Assembly (NCBI GenBank): GCA_001464475.1
Contig: LNDX01000017.1
Location: forward strand, 16,449 to 80,448
Origin: Flavobacteriaceae bacterium Ga0077528
GTDB lineage: Bacteria > Bacteroidota > Bacteroidia > Flavobacteriales > Flavobacteriaceae
Reading direction: 5' to 3'
Length of the DNA stretch: 64,000 nucleotides
Numbering within the stretch: the first letter of the stretch is position 1; each line of letters opens with the position of its first letter. The position numbers and the translations under genes were made by a program. The notes beneath the pieces are model-generated. The model searched no databases. It saw only the letters and a list, made by a program, of their open reading frames with translations, and was not told where the DNA came from. Positions 15,625 through 24,426 of this stretch are shown in pieces.

Positions 15625-17415
15625 ATGAGCGATATAACCAGAGGAGGACAATTCCTAGTTAAAGAGACAAAGTGTGAAGACGTTTTCACACCAGAAGATT
15701 TCTCGGAAGAGCAAATCATGATGCGTGATTCTGTTAAAGAATTCGTTGATAAAGAAATTTGGCCAAACAAAGACCGCTTTGAGCATAAAGATTATGCATT
15801 TACTGAAGAAACTATGCGTAAAGCAGGTGAAATGGGCTTTTTAAGCGTTGCCGTTCCAGAAAATTATGGCGGAATGGGAATGGGTTTTGTGGATACTTGT
15901 CTTGTTTGTGATTATATTTCGGGTGCAACAGGTTCGTTTTCAACGGCTTTTGGTGCGCATACTGGAATTGGAACGATGCCAATCACATTATACGGAACGG
16001 AAGAACAAAAACAAAAATATGTACCTAAATTAGCATCAGGTGAATGGTTTGGAGCGTATTGCTTGACAGAACCAGGTGCAGGTTCAGATGCGAATTCAGG
16101 AAAAACAAAAGCGGTTCTTTCAGAAGATGGAACGCATTATAAAATCACTGGACAAAAAATGTGGATTTCTAATGCAGGTTTTTGTTCTGTATTTATTGTT
16201 TTCGCAAGAATTGAAGATGATAAAAACATTACAGGTTTCATCGTAGAAAATGATCCAAGTAATGGAATTTCAATGGGTGAAGAAGAACATAAATTAGGAA
16301 TTCGTGCCTCTTCTACTCGTCAGGTTTTCTTTGCTGATACTAAAGTTCCAGTTGAAAATATGTTAGCCGCTCGTGGTGAAGGTTTCAAAATTGCAATGAA
16401 CGCTTTAAATGTTGGTCGTATCAAATTGGCAGCAGCTTGCTTAGATGCTCAACGTCGTGTGACTTCAAATGCAATTAATTATGCTAACGAAAGAGTTCAG
16501 TTTAATGTACCTATTTCTTCTTTCGGAGCTATTCGTTACAAATTGGCAGAAATGGCAACTTCAGCTTATGCAGGTGAAAGTGCTACTTATCGTGCAGCAA
16601 AAGACATTGAAAACAGAATCAAACTTCGTGAAGCTGAAGGTGCAAGTCATCAAGAAGCGGAATTAAAAGGAGTTGAAGAATTTGCTATCGAATGTTCTAT
16701 TCTTAAAGTAGCTGTTTCTGAAGATGTTCAAAATTGTTCAGACGAAGGGATTCAAATTTATGGTGGAATGGGATTCTCTGAAGATACTCCAATGGAAAGT
16801 GCTTGGAGAGATGCTCGTATTGCTCGTATTTATGAAGGAACGAATGAAATCAATAGAATGTTATCGGTTGGAATGTTAATCAAAAAAGCCATGAAAGGTC
16901 ACGTTGATTTACTCGGACCAGCAATGAAAGTTCAAGAAGAATTAATGGGAATTCCATCCTTTGACACACCAGATTATTCTGAATTATTTTCGGAAGAAAA
17001 AGAAATGGTTGGCAAATTGAAAAAAGCATTCCTAATGGTAGCAGGTGCTGCCGTTCAAAAATACGGAATGGATTTAGATGCACACCAACAACTATTAATG
17101 GCTGCTGCTGATATGCTAATTGAAATTTATATGGCGGAAAGTACCATTCTTAGAACTGAAAAATTAGCCAAAAAAGAAGGCGAAGCTAAAGTTCAAGAAC
17201 AAATTGCAATGGCAAAATTATACTTATACAAAGCCGTAGATATCGTTGCAGCTAGAGGAAAAGAAAGCATCATCTCTTTTGCAGAAGGCGACGAACAACG
17301 TATGATGTTAATGGGATTAAGACGTTTTACAAAATATACCAATATGCCTAATATTGTAGGATTGAGAGAAACAATCACTTCAAAATTAGTAGCTGAAAAT
17401 AGTTATTGTTTTTAA
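15625..17415 (+). CDS. fadE: Acyl-CoA dehydrogenase (FadE type)
   Basis: A 596-residue FAD enzyme that introduces the trans-2 double bond in acyl-CoA. It has the signature YCLTEPGAGSDANSG (FAD/acyl-CoA loop), KITGQKMWISNAGFCSVFIVFARI, and RIYEGTNEINRMLSVGMLIKKAMKG with the Glu of YEGT as the expected catalytic base. After the standard core (to about residue 420) it carries a C-terminal helical extension of about 170 residues, as in the long FadE class of Bacillus subtilis (594 residues). It is the last gene of the operon and is followed by a clear terminator at 17435. Confidence 0.96.
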   Translation: MSDITRGGQFLVKETKCEDVFTPEDFSEEQIMMRDSVKEFVDKEIWPNKDRFEHKDYAFTEETMRKAGEMGFLSVAVPENYGGMGMGFVDTCLVCDYISGATGSFSTAFGAHTGIGTMPITLYGTEEQKQKYVPKLASGEWFGAYCLTEPGAGSDANSGKTKAVLSEDGTHYKITGQKMWISNAGFCSVFIVFARIEDDKNITGFIVENDPSNGISMGEEEHKLGIRASSTRQVFFADTKVPVENMLAARGEGFKIAMNALNVGRIKLAAACLDAQRRVTSNAINYANERVQFNVPISSFGAIRYKLAEMATSAYAGESATYRAAKDIENRIKLREAEGASHQEAELKGVEEFAIECSILKVAVSEDVQNCSDEGIQIYGGMGFSEDTPMESAWRDARIARIYEGTNEINRMLSVGMLIKKAMKGHVDLLGPAMKVQEELMGIPSFDTPDYSELFSEEKEMVGKLKKAFLMVAGAAVQKYGMDLDAHQQLLMAAADMLIEIYMAESTILRTEKLAKKEGEAKVQEQIAMAKLYLYKAVDIVAARGKESIISFAEGDEQRMMLMGLRRFTKYTNMPNIVGLRETITSKLVAENSYCF

Positions 17416-17434
17416 TATAGTTAATTTAATTGTT

Positions 17435-17470
17435 AAAAAGCCACTTGATTTTTCATGTGGCTTTTTTTTT
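17435..17470 (+). terminator. Intrinsic terminator of the fad operon
   Basis: AAAAAGCCACTTG (17435-17447) pairs with CATGTGGCTTTTT (17454 onward) with one mismatch, followed by a run of nine T. It ends the marR-fadNAE transcription unit. Confidence 0.9.
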
Positions 17471-17515
17471 GAGCAACATTCTATACTAAAAACTGAATAT
17501 TTAAGTTATCATACT

Positions 17516-18004
17516 ATGAAAAAGATTAGTAGTTTACTTCTTTTAGCTTTAATTATTTCTTGTAAATCAAAGCAACCTAGCACATCTGAAATTAACAAAA
17601 ATGAAACAGTTGAAGTCAAATCACGTTTCGAAAAAATTAATCTCAAAGAGGTTAATAATCAAAAACTTACAAGAGCATATAATCTTGGCAAACGATTATT
17701 AGAAACTTGTAATACTTCAATATTTAAAGTTTTTTCTAAAGAAGAAGCCACCGACAAAGTGATTCAAAATGCAACCGTTGAAAAAATAACAAAAACTTGT
17801 CAGAAAATTTTAATGCGTAATGGAAAGTTTATTGATTTGAATCTAATTGATGTAACTCAAGATAACGAAACAGAAGACTTATTTTTTAGATATAAAATCG
17901 AATATGAAAAGAAATATTTCGAACGTGAATTGTATATCACAATAAACTCAGAAGGCAAAGTTTCAGAAATGAAAACAAAAGAGTTACCCAAAAAGCCTAT
18001 GTAA
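17516..18004 (+). CDS. Lipoprotein of unknown function
   Basis: A 162-residue protein with a lipoprotein signal (MKKISSLLLLALIISC, lipobox Cys16) and a Lys/Ser/Thr-rich linker. The mature part contains two Cys (LLETCNTS and TKTCQKIL) and a C-terminal beta-rich segment (FFRYKIEYEKKYFERELYITINSEGKVSEM). It is probably tethered to the periplasmic face of a membrane. No family recognised. It starts 46 bp after the fad terminator, so it should have its own promoter. Confidence 0.75.
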   Translation: MKKISSLLLLALIISCKSKQPSTSEINKNETVEVKSRFEKINLKEVNNQKLTRAYNLGKRLLETCNTSIFKVFSKEEATDKVIQNATVEKITKTCQKILMRNGKFIDLNLIDVTQDNETEDLFFRYKIEYEKKYFERELYITINSEGKVSEMKTKELPKKPM

Positions 18005-18048
18005 AATTGATTTTTTTGCTACTTTTGAAAAATAGCAAAGAATGAATT

Positions 18049-18618
18049 TTGGACAAAAAAGACTTACACTATTTTAAAAATACTCAAGAATGGCGCGATT
18101 GGTTGCATGAAAATCATCATGCTTCAGATGGAGTTTGTTTGTTATTTTACAAAGTTGGTAGCTCAGAAGAAAGCATGCGATGGGAAGAAGCCGTTCAAGT
18201 TGCTATTTGCTATGGTTGGATTGATTCTACCGTAAAAAAAATTGATGATGAACGACGTAAGCAACTATTTACACCAAGAAAAGACAAAAGCGTTTGGAGT
18301 AAACTCAATAAAACTTACATTGAAAGACTCCTAGCTGAAAACTTGATACACGAAAGTGGTTTGAGAAAAATTGAAATAGCCAAACAAAATGGTTCATGGG
18401 AATCACTCGATGCTGTTGAAAACTTGGAACTACCAAAAGACTTAGAATTCGCTTTTCAAAATAATAAAACTGCATTCGACAATTATCAAAACTTTAGTCC
18501 ATCCTACCGAAAAAGCTATTTGTATTGGCTAAATCAAGCCAAACGTGAAGAAACACGCAACCTCCGAATTGCAGAAATCATTCGTCTTTGTGAAGAAAAC
18601 ATAAAATCAAGGCAATAA
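18049..18618 (+). CDS. YdeI/OmpD-associated family protein
   Basis: A 189-residue cytoplasmic protein with the family pattern YFKNTQEWRDWLHENH, WEEAVQVAICYGWIDS, FTPRKDKSVWSKLNK and a C-terminal block (FSPSYRKSYLYWLNQAKREETRNLRI). Members are widespread and have been linked to stress tolerance, but the biochemical role is not established. The start is the TTG at 18049 (MDKKDLHYF); the nearby ATG at 18042 is in another frame and terminates quickly. Its neighbours do not indicate a pathway. Confidence 0.85.
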   Translation: MDKKDLHYFKNTQEWRDWLHENHHASDGVCLLFYKVGSSEESMRWEEAVQVAICYGWIDSTVKKIDDERRKQLFTPRKDKSVWSKLNKTYIERLLAENLIHESGLRKIEIAKQNGSWESLDAVENLELPKDLEFAFQNNKTAFDNYQNFSPSYRKSYLYWLNQAKREETRNLRIAEIIRLCEENIKSRQ

Positions 18619-18683
18619 AATCTTAACATTTATAGTCTTGAACTTTCTTAAAAATAACTAGCTTTGTAGCTCTAAATGAAGCT

Positions 18684-19874
18684 ATGATAAACCCATCTGC
18701 ACACGGTTGGATTGATAAGTATTTTGTGGAACAAAAATCATTGTTCGACACTACTATTGATGGTTTATCGTTTTATAAAAACATTAGAGCTACTGGATTT
18801 ATTTATGGCCATATTATTGCAATAAATTCCAATCCAAAAATAGAAATATCACAATGGAAATCGGATGAAATTTCTAAAGTTGCTTTACTGACAACACTTC
18901 TTGATGTTTATACCTTTACTTTTCAAAAAGAAGATACAGAAGATTTTATCAAAAAAACAGTTGCCTTTTACAAGGAAATGACACCAAAAGGTTTTGTACT
19001 TTTTGATAAAATAATGACTTCTAGTTCAAGTTCAAAATTGGAAACTTTGATAAACGAACGTGTTCAAACGAACAAAGATATTATCAGTAAAAATTTCTCT
19101 CATATTGTAACAAATGCCCTATTGTTTGTTGATGTTTTAGCATTTCACCAATATCTTCAAAAAGGAGAAATTCCAGAAAAATACTTGAAACGCATGGAAG
19201 AAACGATTATGAGTATTGTTTCTTTAGCATTAAAGGTTAAAACTGTTAAGTCGCAACACGATGATTTATTGATTAAATTATTTGAAGCGTCGGTTCGTTA
19301 TACCAAATTTTCAAAAGTAAGTATTCAGAATTTAGAAGAATTACCTTTGGATTACTTTACAAATGATTTAGAAAAATTCTATCTATTAGATTTAGCAGGA
19401 ATCACACTTTGGAATGATGGAAAAGTAGAAAATGACGAAGTGTATTTCCTTCATAAATTGGCAGAAGCTATGTCAATTTCTGGTGATTTTGTAAATGAAA
19501 GCGTTATTGCAACCAATGAATTTATAACGTTGCACAAAAAAGAAATTCAGTATTTTAATTATTCCAATCCGGTAAAACATTTTTACGACCAAACTACTAC
19601 TGGAGTTCAAGTTTTGATTAAAAGAAATCAAAAACGATTGACTAAAGAAATCTCTGAAAGCAAGGAATTGATGAAGCTTCTTGCCAAATCAACCCAAAAA
19701 GATTTGAGTACAGAAGAAAAAAAGAAAGTAAAAAAACAATTACTCGACATTTGCAAAAGCATTCCGTCTTTAACTATTTTTTTACTTCCTGGTGGCGGAT
19801 TGTTATTACCTATTTTGATAAAATTTATTCCGCAATTATTACCTTCAGCTTTTAATGAGAATTTGGAGGATTAG
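18684..19874 (+). CDS. LETM1-related biofilm-associated protein
   Basis: A 396-residue protein matching a family found in Flavobacteria that is named for its LETM1-like C-terminus. The N-terminal two thirds are helical and soluble (INPSAHGWIDKYFVEQK; LLTTLLDVYTFTF; EVYFLHKLAEAMSISGDFV). The C-terminus (about residues 320-385) has KELMKLLAKSTQKDLSTEEKKK followed by LTIFLLPGGGLLLPILIKFIPQLLPSAF, the Pro/Gly-rich membrane-associated segment of LETM1-like proteins. A link to biofilm is known only from the family name. Its stop overlaps by 4 bp the stop of the convergent LysR gene. Confidence 0.8.
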   Translation: MINPSAHGWIDKYFVEQKSLFDTTIDGLSFYKNIRATGFIYGHIIAINSNPKIEISQWKSDEISKVALLTTLLDVYTFTFQKEDTEDFIKKTVAFYKEMTPKGFVLFDKIMTSSSSSKLETLINERVQTNKDIISKNFSHIVTNALLFVDVLAFHQYLQKGEIPEKYLKRMEETIMSIVSLALKVKTVKSQHDDLLIKLFEASVRYTKFSKVSIQNLEELPLDYFTNDLEKFYLLDLAGITLWNDGKVENDEVYFLHKLAEAMSISGDFVNESVIATNEFITLHKKEIQYFNYSNPVKHFYDQTTTGVQVLIKRNQKRLTKEISESKELMKLLAKSTQKDLSTEEKKKVKKQLLDICKSIPSLTIFLLPGGGLLLPILIKFIPQLLPSAFNENLED

Positions 19875-20794
19875 TAATTATTAATCCATGCAAAATGATT
19901 GTTTTTAATTTCTTCATTATTTTTGGTTACAAAATCTAAATAAGCTTTTGCCACTGGACTCAACTTTTTGCCTTTCAACCAAATCAATCTCCAACTTGAT
20001 ACTAGAGGAAGTTTATTTATCGGAATAATTTTAATATCTCCTTTTTCCAATTCATTTTTTAAACCAATTAGTGGCATAATTGAAAGCCCCAAACCAGCTA
20101 TAACTGACTGTTTAACAGCTTCGTTAGATGTTAATTGTATTTTCATATTGGGTACAATTCCTGTTTTATCTAGAAAAGTTTCCATCGAAAGTCTTGTTGC
20201 CGAACCTAATTCTCTATAAATAAGAGGCTGATTTGAAACATAATTTAATAAACTTGAACCTTGATTTATTTCGGTAAACCTATTCCCTACCAAAAACAAT
20301 TTATTATCCATAAGTGGCATTGATTCAACAGTTATTTCATTTGGAAGTATGGACACTAATGCAAAATCTATTTCATTATTTTTTAATGATTTTACAACTT
20401 TACTTTTATTGGTAACATCCATTTCGAGTTCTACCTCAACATTATTTTTCATAAACTCCGACAAATAGTAAGGCATAACATATTTTCCTGTTGAAACAAC
20501 TGACAACTTTAGTCTTCCAGATAATTGTCCTTTGAAAGCTTGAGTTTTATAATTAATGGCATAAACTTCATTAATTATATTTTCTGCTGCTAAAGCAATT
20601 TCTTTACCAAAATCAGTTACATACAATTTTCTTCCTACAACTTCTGTTAGAGGAATTTCAAATTGATCTTGGAAATTTTTTAATTGAATTGAAACGGCAG
20701 GCTGTGTAAGATGCAACTCCTCTGCTGCTTTTGTTATACTCTTTGTTTGAGTTATTTTTAAAAAAACCTGAAGTTGATGTAGCGTATAATTCAT
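19871..20794 (-). CDS. LysR-family transcriptional regulator of the inorganic-carbon operon
   Basis: A 307-residue LysR protein: winged helix-turn-helix in residues 1-65 (LHQLQVFLKITQTKSITKAAEELHLTQPAVSIQLK), linker helix, and a periplasmic-binding-protein-like effector domain from about residue 90 (GRLKLSVVSTGKYVMPYYLSEFM). The N-terminus is similar to the CbbR group of LysR regulators, which respond to carbon metabolites. It is divergent from the SPFH-icd-...-sbtA operon with only about 40-75 bp between start codons, the classical LysR arrangement, so that operon is its probable target (inference). The effector is unknown. Confidence 0.9.
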   Translation of the reverse strand: MNYTLHQLQVFLKITQTKSITKAAEELHLTQPAVSIQLKNFQDQFEIPLTEVVGRKLYVTDFGKEIALAAENIINEVYAINYKTQAFKGQLSGRLKLSVVSTGKYVMPYYLSEFMKNNVEVELEMDVTNKSKVVKSLKNNEIDFALVSILPNEITVESMPLMDNKLFLVGNRFTEINQGSSLLNYVSNQPLIYRELGSATRLSMETFLDKTGIVPNMKIQLTSNEAVKQSVIAGLGLSIMPLIGLKNELEKGDIKIIPINKLPLVSSWRLIWLKGKKLSPVAKAYLDFVTKNNEEIKNNHFAWINNY

Positions 20795-20870
20795 AAAAAT
20801 ATTTTATATATATCATTACAAATATAAATAAAAATATATGAATAAAATATTAGAATTTTGTAAAAAAAAT

Positions 20871-21647
20871 ATGAAAACTATGAAAACAATTATCACAATT
20901 TTGATTTCGAGCTTATTATTGACAAGCTGCGTGACTATTAAACCAGGTGAAGTTGGTTTAAAACAAAAACTTGGGAAATTATCAGATCAAGTTTATCCTC
21001 AGGGACCTGTATTTTTTAATCCGTTTACTTCAAAAATCGTTCGTACCTCAATTCAAACAAGAAATTTAGAATTGAGTTTAAACTTACCTAGTAAAGAAGG
21101 TTTAAGTATTACTTCTCAAATTTCTATTCTTTATAGACTAGAAAAAACTGATGTGGTAAAAATTGTAAATGACCTTGGCCTAAATTATGAAGGAATTATT
21201 GCCAATGTATTCCGTTCTGCATCTGCAGATATTTGTGCCCAATATTTTGCTAAAGATATGCACTCTGGTAAAAGATCTGAAATAGAAGCAGATATATTAA
21301 AGAGGATGTCTAGCAATTTGCAAAATAAAGGAATTATTATAGAATCTGTTTTAATGAAAAGCATTCAATTACCCGTTGGACTATCGCAATCAATCGAAAG
21401 TAAACTTAGAGCCGAGCAAGATGCAATGAGAATGGAGTTTGTTTTACAACAAGAAAAATTTGAGGCTGAGAGAAAAATAATTGAAGCAAAAGGTACAAGA
21501 GATTCTCAAAAAATATTATCAGAAGGTTTGACAAATGAAATCATAAAGCTAAGAAGTATTGATGCTTTCAATGAATTATCAAAATCACCAAACACAAAAA
21601 TAATTGTAACCGATGGTAAAACTCCTTTTTTAATTAATCAAGAATAA
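20871..21647 (+). CDS. SPFH/prohibitin-family lipoprotein
   Basis: About 258 residues from the ATG at 20871 (a second ATG at 20838 would add 11 residues). The signal MKTMKTIITILISSLLLTSC ends in a lipobox. The SPFH/band-7 domain covers about residues 25-200 (GEVGLKQKLGKLSDQVYPQGPVFFNPF, TSIQTRNLELSLNLPSKEGLSI, SILYRLEKTD) and a helical tail follows (RAEQDAMRMEFVLQQEKFEAERKIIEAKG). Prohibitin-like proteins form large membrane scaffolds; a lipid-anchored version would sit at the periplasmic side. It is the first gene of the LysR-linked operon, 31 bp before isocitrate dehydrogenase, and may scaffold the transporter encoded at the operon's end (inference). Confidence 0.85.
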   Translation: MKTMKTIITILISSLLLTSCVTIKPGEVGLKQKLGKLSDQVYPQGPVFFNPFTSKIVRTSIQTRNLELSLNLPSKEGLSITSQISILYRLEKTDVVKIVNDLGLNYEGIIANVFRSASADICAQYFAKDMHSGKRSEIEADILKRMSSNLQNKGIIIESVLMKSIQLPVGLSQSIESKLRAEQDAMRMEFVLQQEKFEAERKIIEAKGTRDSQKILSEGLTNEIIKLRSIDAFNELSKSPNTKIIVTDGKTPFLINQE

Positions 21648-21678
21648 CAACTTAATAACTAACTAAATAACAAATTAA

Positions 21679-23115
21679 ATGACACGAATTACAATAGCCA
21701 AAGGCGATGGTATTGGTCCAGAAATTATGGACGCAACTCTAGACATTATTAAAGCTGCTGGTGCAAACTTAGAGTATGATGAAATCGAAGTGGGTGAAAA
21801 AGTTTACTTATCTGGAAATACATCTGGAATAGCTAATGAATCTTGGGATATAATAAGAAGAAATAAAATTTTCTTAAAAGCTCCAATTACAACTCCACAA
21901 GGTGGCGGTTATAAAAGTCTGAATGTTACTACAAGAAAATTTCTTGGTTTGTATTCAAATGTTCGTCCATGTATGAGTTTACATCCGTTTGTTGAGACCA
22001 AACATCCTAACATGGATATTGTAATAGTTAGAGAAAACGAAGAAGATTTATATGCTGGAATTGAACACCAACAAACTGACGAAGTAGTTCAATGTTTAAA
22101 AATCATAAGTCGTCCTGGATGTGAAAAAATTATTCGTTATGCTTTTGAATATGCTAAAGTATATGGAAGAAAAAAAGTAACCTGTTTCACAAAAGATAAT
22201 ATCATGAAACAATCGGATGGTTTATTCCATCAGATATTTGATGAAATTGCAGCAGAATATCCAGAAATAGAAAACGAACATTGGATTATTGATATTGGTG
22301 CTGCAAAAATGAGTGATACACCAGAAGTTTTTGATGTAATCGTTACTTTAAATTTATATGGAGATGTGCTTTCAGATATTGCTGCTCAAATTGCAGGTTC
22401 TGTAGGTTTAGCTGGTTCTGCAAATATCGGAGAAGAATGTGCTATGTTTGAAGCTATTCATGGTTCAGCACCAAGAAGAGCTGGGCAAAATTTAGCGAAT
22501 CCTTCTGGTCTATTAGAAGGTGCTGTAATGATGTTAAACCATATCGGACAAACTGAAATTGCCGAGAAAGTTCAAAATGCATGGTTAAAAACTATTGAAG
22601 ATGGTATTCACACTTATGATATTTACAAAGAAGGAATTAGTAAAGAAAAAGTGGGTACAAAAGAATTTGCGCAAGCAGTAATTTCAAATTTAGGTAAAAA
22701 ACCTTCTTTACTAAAAGAAGTATCTTATGCCAAAGAAGGAGCCTTAAATTTACCGAAATACATCAAAAAACCAGCTGCAAAAAAAGAACTAGTAGGAGTT
22801 GATATTTTCGTTCATTGGAATGGAACTAATCCAAATGAACTTGCTGATAAAATTCAAAAGCTGAATAATGATAACGTTAAGCTTAGCATGATAACTAATC
22901 GTGGTATCAAAGTTTGGCCAGATGGATTTAGCGAAACATTTTGTACAGACCATTGGCGTTGTAGATTCAAACCTTCAACTAATGGAGTTTTAGAGAAAAA
23001 GGAAATTTTAAGACTTCTTAATGATGCAATGATAGAAAATATTGACACAATAAAAACAGAAAATTTATACAACTTTAATGAAAAACCTGCCTACTCACTC
23101 GGACAAGGACAATAA
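21679..23115 (+). CDS. icd: NADP-dependent isocitrate dehydrogenase, Thermus-like long form
   Basis: A 478-residue enzyme for oxidative decarboxylation of isocitrate to 2-oxoglutarate and CO2 (reversible). It has the beta-decarboxylating dehydrogenase core: GDGIGPEIM, RPCMSLHPF, DIVIVRENEEDLYAGIEH, LNLYGDVLSDIAAQIAGSVGLAGSANIG and the cofactor loop AIHGSAPRRAGQNLANPSGLLEGAVMML. The extra C-terminal domain of about 140 residues (VGVDIFVHWNGTNPNELADKIQ...ITNRGIKVWPDG) is the feature of the Thermus thermophilus-type enzyme. Many Flavobacteria use the unrelated monomeric enzyme of about 740 residues, so this may be a second isozyme tied to this operon (inference). Confidence 0.93.
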   Translation: MTRITIAKGDGIGPEIMDATLDIIKAAGANLEYDEIEVGEKVYLSGNTSGIANESWDIIRRNKIFLKAPITTPQGGGYKSLNVTTRKFLGLYSNVRPCMSLHPFVETKHPNMDIVIVRENEEDLYAGIEHQQTDEVVQCLKIISRPGCEKIIRYAFEYAKVYGRKKVTCFTKDNIMKQSDGLFHQIFDEIAAEYPEIENEHWIIDIGAAKMSDTPEVFDVIVTLNLYGDVLSDIAAQIAGSVGLAGSANIGEECAMFEAIHGSAPRRAGQNLANPSGLLEGAVMMLNHIGQTEIAEKVQNAWLKTIEDGIHTYDIYKEGISKEKVGTKEFAQAVISNLGKKPSLLKEVSYAKEGALNLPKYIKKPAAKKELVGVDIFVHWNGTNPNELADKIQKLNNDNVKLSMITNRGIKVWPDGFSETFCTDHWRCRFKPSTNGVLEKKEILRLLNDAMIENIDTIKTENLYNFNEKPAYSLGQGQ

Positions 23116-23299
23116 AACCTTGACAAAAAGCATAATTTATTCAAAAACAAGTCACAATCTACTAATGCTATTTGCAATGATTATTATACTAACAGGGTTT
23201 TACTTATCGATAATCAGTGAAACATTTACAAATGAAATAATTATTGGCTTAGGAATTCTAACAAGCGGATACGGATTTATGAAACTATCAAACAAATAA
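23078..23299 (+). CDS. Small two-helix membrane protein
   Basis: 73 residues if started at the ATG at 23078, which overlaps the end of icd by 38 bp; a TTG at 23120, just after the icd stop, would give a 59-residue form and is also plausible. Two membrane helices are predicted (LLMLFAMIIILTGFYLSII and IIIGLGILTSGYGFMKL). It is followed 2 bp later by the next gene, so it belongs to the operon. No family recognised. Confidence 0.6.
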   Translation: MKNLPTHSDKDNKTLTKSIIYSKTSHNLLMLFAMIIILTGFYLSIISETFTNEIIIGLGILTSGYGFMKLSNK

Positions 23300-23301
23300 A
23301 A

Positions 23302-23580
23302 ATGGAAAACAATCAGGAATTTAAACTTATCGACGGAACATTTTCTGCAGAAGATGCCGACAGAGTTTTAACAACATTATTAAACTACAAAATCGATTAT
23401 CATAACAGAGAAGATTTCAGTAATCATATTCGTTTTAATAAAGACATTGAACATTCAAAAAAACGTATTCAAGAACTTACGGAAACCAAAGAACAAATTA
23501 AAAATCTTATAAAAAATTCAAAATCGGAGGATATAAAGTTTGTAATAAAAAGCAATATTTCAATTGAGTTAGAAAAATAA
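23302..23580 (+). CDS. Small helical protein, unknown function
   Basis: A 92-residue protein beginning MENNQEFKLIDGTFSAEDADRV and containing a predicted coiled coil (HSKKRIQELTETKEQIKNLIKN). The pattern DGTFS..DA..VL..L...KI..H resembles a family of short proteins seen in Bacteroidetes, without assigned function. It is not a PII/SbtB-type protein, so it is not the usual SbtA partner. It lies in the operon between the small membrane protein and the DUF6671 gene, with 1-2 bp gaps on both sides. Confidence 0.75.
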   Translation: MENNQEFKLIDGTFSAEDADRVLTTLLNYKIDYHNREDFSNHIRFNKDIEHSKKRIQELTETKEQIKNLIKNSKSEDIKFVIKSNISIELEK

Positions 23581-23581
23581 A

Positions 23582-24418
23582 ATGTTTCACGAAAGAAAAC
23601 TTCTTATTGCAACAAAACATCAGAAGGAATCAGTAATTGCACCTTTATTCTGGGAAGAATTTAGAAATTACTGTTTCACTTCTGATGCCTTTGACACTGA
23701 TTTGCTAGGTACTTTTTCTGGTGAAATAGACAGAAAAGAAGATGCGCTATCAACATTAAGAGCAAAATGCATCATAGCAAATAAAGCCACTAATTGTGAT
23801 TTAGTGGTTGCAAGCGAAGGTTCTTTTGGAGCACATCCAACACTATTTTTTGCGCAAGCCAATGAAGAGTTGATGATGCTTAAAGATTTTAAAAACGATA
23901 TTGAAATTGTCGCAAGAGAAATTAGCATGGAAACCAATTTCAATGGGAAATTAATAACTAATGAAGCCGATTTATTAGAATTTGCTGAAAAAGTAAATTT
24001 TCCAAGTCATGCGATAATTCTAAAACCTGAAGAAAAGAATTTTTCAAAAATCATTAAAGGAATAACTGATAAAGATGTTTTACTAAAAAGCTATAATGAA
24101 CTAAAACAAGAATTCAATAGCGTTTATGCTGAAACAGATATGAGAGCTATGTTCAATCCAACTCGAATGAAAGTAATTGAAAAAGTGACTCACAAATTAA
24201 TTGAAAAAATTAAAAGTTTATGTCCGAAATGCGCCTTACCAGGTTTTGATATTGTCAAAGCAAATCCGGGTTTACCATGCGAAAATTGTTTATTACCTAC
24301 TCGATCTACATTAAGTTATTTATACCAATGTAAAAAATGTTGCTATGAAAAAGAATTACATTATCCGAGAGGTATAAAATTTGAAGACCCAACTTATTGT
24401 GACAACTGCAATCCTTAA
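23582..24418 (+). CDS. DUF6671-family protein with C-terminal zinc-ribbon Cys pairs
   Basis: A 278-residue cytoplasmic protein. The N-terminal part (about 1-170) contains LLIATKHQKESVIAPLF, DTDLLGTFSGEI and CDLVVASEGSFGAHPTLFFAQANEELMML, which match the DUF6671 family. The C-terminus has four Cys pairs, CPKC, CENC, CKKCC and CDNC, probably binding two zinc ions. Function is unknown. Its place 8 bp before Sua5 and close to a bicarbonate transporter suggests a role in the same process, but this rests on context alone. Confidence 0.8.
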   Translation: MFHERKLLIATKHQKESVIAPLFWEEFRNYCFTSDAFDTDLLGTFSGEIDRKEDALSTLRAKCIIANKATNCDLVVASEGSFGAHPTLFFAQANEELMMLKDFKNDIEIVAREISMETNFNGKLITNEADLLEFAEKVNFPSHAIILKPEEKNFSKIIKGITDKDVLLKSYNELKQEFNSVYAETDMRAMFNPTRMKVIEKVTHKLIEKIKSLCPKCALPGFDIVKANPGLPCENCLLPTRSTLSYLYQCKKCCYEKELHYPRGIKFEDPTYCDNCNP

Positions 24419-24426
24419 AAATAATT

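Noticed and set aside
18042..18077. ATG at 18042 as start of the YdeI-like gene
   Set aside because: That frame ends after 11 codons; the conserved frame starts at the TTG at 18049.
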